NCBI RefSeq assembly: GCF_002723455.1
Contig: NZ_PDUS01000004.1
Span: forward strand, 1 to 64,000
Direction: 5' to 3'
DNA: 64,000 nt
Source: Pseudoalteromonas sp. 3D05
GTDB lineage: Bacteria; Pseudomonadota; Gammaproteobacteria; Enterobacterales; Alteromonadaceae
Shown: piece after piece, positions 61,721 to 64,000 of the stretch
Layout: every line of letters starts with the position of its first letter
Numbering within the stretch: the first letter of the stretch is position 1
Position numbers and translations under genes: made by a program
The notes under the pieces: generated by a model
What the model was told of the DNA's origin: nothing
The model's database searches: none
The model's input: only the letters and a program-made list of their open reading frames with translations

Positions 61721-62278
61721 ATGTCAGAAAACTATCGCGTTATGTTTGCAGGATTAGCAAACGATACTCAATCTAGCGACGCACAAACTAAACTGGCGAC
61801 TAAGCTCAATGCATCACCAAATAAGGTCGCTGCATTTTTTGAAAATAAACCTTTATTCGCTGCGTGCTCAAAAGATAAAGCACTAAAACAAGCTAAACTA
61901 TTGGCAAGTTTCGGTATTAAAAGCAAGTTACAACCTATTAATACAGGCACTTCTGCAAATATTAACGATGATGCAGCTTTGCAACGCGATGAACGCATTT
62001 TCAACGCACTTGATTACATCACCAGTAGCTTGATTCGAATTGAAGAAAAGCTCGATGATTTAGAGCAACGACTCCCTGCTGTAGACGAACAGCCTTCGGT
62101 GGCCGATGAGGGGGATTGGCAAAATGATGACTTATTACTGGATGAAGAGCTCAATACACCAATAAAAAAACATAACAACGCACTTCTTTATTCACTCATT
62201 GCGATGGTCATATTATTGCTCATTGTACTTGGGCTATCATTCGCTTTCCCTGATTTATTTGCCTTTTTAGACTCGTAA
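61721..62278 (+). CDS. C-tail-anchored protein with an N-terminal small domain
   Basis: 185 residues from ATG 61721 with GGA eight bases upstream; an earlier TTG start is unlikely. An N-terminal ~70-residue domain YRVMFAGL...VAAFFENKPLF...ALKQAKLLASFGIKSKLQ resembles a small domain that I recall at the start of various gammaproteobacterial membrane proteins. A coiled-coil (IEEKLDDLEQRL), an acidic linker and a single C-terminal helix (LLYSLIAMVILLLIVLGLSFAF) follow. Role unknown. It is 22 nt before ygfA and probably co-transcribed. Confidence 0.75.
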   Translation: MSENYRVMFAGLANDTQSSDAQTKLATKLNASPNKVAAFFENKPLFAACSKDKALKQAKLLASFGIKSKLQPINTGTSANINDDAALQRDERIFNALDYITSSLIRIEEKLDDLEQRLPAVDEQPSVADEGDWQNDDLLLDEELNTPIKKHNNALLYSLIAMVILLLIVLGLSFAFPDLFAFLDS

Positions 62279-62299
62279 AACATAATTTGAAAGTGAAGC

Positions 62300-62896
62300 A
62301 TGAATATTAATAGAGCAAATTTACGACAAAAAATTAGAAAACGGCGCCAAAACTTATCAAAAATTGAGCAAGAAATTGCAGCCGAACAGCTTAAAGTGAA
62401 TTTTATTCAACACCTAAAAAGGTACAATACAACTAAAAACTCACAGGTAGCACTTTATTTAAGCAACGACTCAGAACTTGATACATCTTTGTTAATTAAA
62501 GAGCTTTGGACTAAAAACCACCTTGTATACCTACCTGTAATACACCCTTTCAACGGCACAACCTTGTACTTTCAGCGCTATGAAGAAAATTCACCCATGA
62601 GAGCAAATCACTATGCTATCTTGGAGCCTAAGTTAAATTGTAGTCAGATTTGCCCCTTACAGGACTTAGATTACTTATTAATGCCACTCGTGGCATTTGA
62701 TAGTCATGGTAATCGTTTAGGTATGGGAGGCGGTTTTTATGATAAGACCTTGGCGCGCTACCACAACGAAAACTGGCAAAAACCGCAACTTATTGGTCTT
62801 GCACATCAGTGCCAGCATGTTGAAAGTTTACCCGTAGAACCGTGGGATGTACCTTTAAATTTTATTATTACACCGCATAAAATTTACCATTGGTAA
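62300..62896 (+). CDS. ygfA: 5-formyltetrahydrofolate cyclo-ligase
   Basis: ATP-dependent conversion of 5-formyl-THF to 5,10-methenyl-THF. 198 residues with MPLVAFDSHGNRLGMGGGFYDKT... near residue 135, the ATP/magnesium signature, and an N-terminal LRQKIRKRRQNLS folate region. Next to rpiA and serA, as in E. coli, but without zapA and the 6S RNA gene upstream. Confidence 0.94.
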   Translation: MNINRANLRQKIRKRRQNLSKIEQEIAAEQLKVNFIQHLKRYNTTKNSQVALYLSNDSELDTSLLIKELWTKNHLVYLPVIHPFNGTTLYFQRYEENSPMRANHYAILEPKLNCSQICPLQDLDYLLMPLVAFDSHGNRLGMGGGFYDKTLARYHNENWQKPQLIGLAHQCQHVESLPVEPWDVPLNFIITPHKIYHW

Positions 62897-62949
62897 GCAA
62901 TATATTTGTATACTTACGTAAATAAACTCCACCTATAGAGCAACTAAAA

Positions 62950-63603
62950 ATGACACAAGATGAACTAAAAAAAGCAGCTGCGTGGGCTGCACTCGAATTC
63001 GTAGAAGAAAATACCATTGTTGGTGTTGGCACCGGCTCCACTGTTAATCATTTTATTGATGCACTTGGCTCTATAAAAGACACCATCACAGGAGCAGTAT
63101 CAAGCTCTGATGCATCGACAGAAAAGCTTAAAGCGCTTGGTATTGAAGTATTTGAGCTAAATGATGTAGCAAGCTTAGACGTATATGTTGATGGTGCTGA
63201 TGAAATAAATACACACAATGAAATGATCAAAGGCGGCGGTGCTGCATTAACGCGTGAAAAAATCGTTGCTGCCGTTGCCAAACAATTTGTATGTATTGTT
63301 GATGATACCAAGCTGGTTGATACTATGGGTGAGTTTCCATTGCCTGTTGAAGTTATCCCAATGGCACGCAGCTATGTCGCACGCGAATTGTTAAAACTAG
63401 GTGGTGACCCGGTTTACCGCCAAGGTGTTGTTACCGACAATGGCAATGTTATTTTAGACGTACATAATTTAAAAATTACCGACGCAAAACAACTTGAGCA
63501 GACAATTAATCAAATTGTCGGCGTTGTAACCAACGGCTTATTTGCCGAACGTGGCGCAGATAAAGTCATCATAGGCACCAAAAATGGGCCACAGATAAAA
63601 TAG
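62950..63603 (+). CDS. rpiA: ribose-5-phosphate isomerase A
   Basis: Interconverts ribose-5-P and ribulose-5-P. 217 residues. [15 protein letters not shown] near residue 26, SSDASTEKL near 46, DGADEIN near 81 with the catalytic Asp, and [15 protein letters not shown] near 92 with catalytic Glu. Together with ygfA and serA this is a conserved cluster. Confidence 0.97.
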   Translation: MTQDELKKAAAWAALEFVEENTIVGVGTGSTVNHFIDALGSIKDTITGAVSSSDASTEKLKALGIEVFELNDVASLDVYVDGADEINTHNEMIKGGGAALTREKIVAAVAKQFVCIVDDTKLVDTMGEFPLPVEVIPMARSYVARELLKLGGDPVYRQGVVTDNGNVILDVHNLKITDAKQLEQTINQIVGVVTNGLFAERGADKVIIGTKNGPQIK

Positions 63604-63613
63604 GAATGAGGAT

Positions 63614-64000
63614 ATGAGTAAGGTATCGTTAGCAAAAGACAAAATTAAAATTCTCTTGCTTGAAGGTGTGCACCAAAGTGCAGTTGAAACACTAAAACGT
63701 AATGGTTACAGCAACATCGATTACGTCAAAACATCGTTACCTGAGGACGAACTACTTGAGCGCATCAAAGATGTGCACTTTGTAGGACTTCGTTCTCGTA
63801 CTCAAATTAATGCAACAGTACTAGAAGCAGCCGAAAAACTTGTTGCAGTTGGCTGTTTTTGTATTGGTACCAACCAAGTTGATTTAGATGCAGCACGCGA
63901 GCGTGGTATCGCTGTTTTTAACGCCCCATTCTCAAATACGCGCTCAGTTGCAGAACTTGTTCTAGGCGAAATTTTACTGTTGTTCCGCGGTATTCCTGAG
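63614..64000 (+). CDS. serA: D-3-phosphoglycerate dehydrogenase, N-terminal part
   Basis: First step of serine synthesis. 129 codons are in the window, the rest is beyond the edge. Starts MSKVSLAKDKIKILLLEG, with GLRSRTQI and VGCFCIGTNQVDL, which match the N-terminal substrate-binding domain of SerA. It has GAGGAT before ATG, 10 nt after rpiA. Confidence 0.95.
   Translation, partial: MSKVSLAKDKIKILLLEGVHQSAVETLKRNGYSNIDYVKTSLPEDELLERIKDVHFVGLRSRTQINATVLEAAEKLVAVGCFCIGTNQVDLDAARERGIAVFNAPFSNTRSVAELVLGEILLLFRGIPE

Overview
The window reads as a stretch of chromosome from a marine gammaproteobacterium of the order Alteromonadales, most likely Pseudoalteromonas. The evidence is low GC content, gammaproteobacterial gene orders (xerD-dsbC-recJ-prfB-lysS, trmN divergent from srmB, glnK-amtB, ygfA-rpiA-serA), a complete Na+-translocating NADH:quinone reductase, and a secreted chitin-binding subtilase. 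No prophage, integron, CRISPR array or complete insertion sequence is visible. Almost everything is core genome.

Layout. 1-150: two tRNA genes on the minus strand (one cut by the window edge, one tRNA-Ser GCU). 279-7099: a small orphan protein, then lysS, prfB (with its programmed +1 frameshift), recJ, dsbC and xerD, all minus. 7179-11640: fldB, a DUF4153 membrane protein, trmN and srmB. 11743-16234: a subtilase with two PKD and two chitin-binding modules, a small BON protein, repeat copy 1, a DUF1289 protein and an MscS channel. 16343-19384: yaaA, talB, a DUF3545 protein and ung. 19381-27392: a cobalamin salvage and uptake operon (btuDC, cobT, cobS, cobU, cobQ, cobO, btuF) behind a B12 riboswitch, with cobC just upstream. 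27458-34675: nqrABCDEF followed by apbE and nqrM, which supply FMN attachment and Fe maturation. 35057-38524: fabV, bolA, an AlkB-like dioxygenase and rlmG. 38527-41145: yajG, a secreted cyclophilin and ampG. 41192-42770: a small XRE regulator, a 57-residue membrane protein, a long non-coding gap and erpA. 42862-46851: an orphan family-3 solute-binding protein and a porin, divergent from a Cache-domain chemoreceptor. 46973-55863: a ClC transporter with altered core residues, hemJ, pyrB, hemL, a second chemoreceptor and mrcB. 55920-58237: repeat copy 2, a tiny yqaE/Pmp3 gene, amtB and glnK behind a sigma-54 promoter. 58349-64000: a REC-REC-GGDEF diguanylate cyclase, a serine carboxypeptidase, repeat copy 3, a C-tail-anchored protein, ygfA, rpiA and the start of serA.

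The least explained element is a dispersed ~250-265 bp repeat (14690-14954, 55920-56181, 61431-61682). Its ends are inverted repeats with TATA at most termini. It has two internal inverted repeats, one showing a compensatory base change between copies. It carries no ORF and lies only between genes. It is best read as a family of miniature inverted-repeat elements that may also act as structured RNA. Other leads are an NtrC-like palindrome that coincides with a transcription terminator upstream of the glnK sigma-54 promoter, the ClC protein lacking several hallmark residues, and the solute-binding protein/porin/chemoreceptor cluster. All functional statements come from motif and family recognition by eye; no database search was run.
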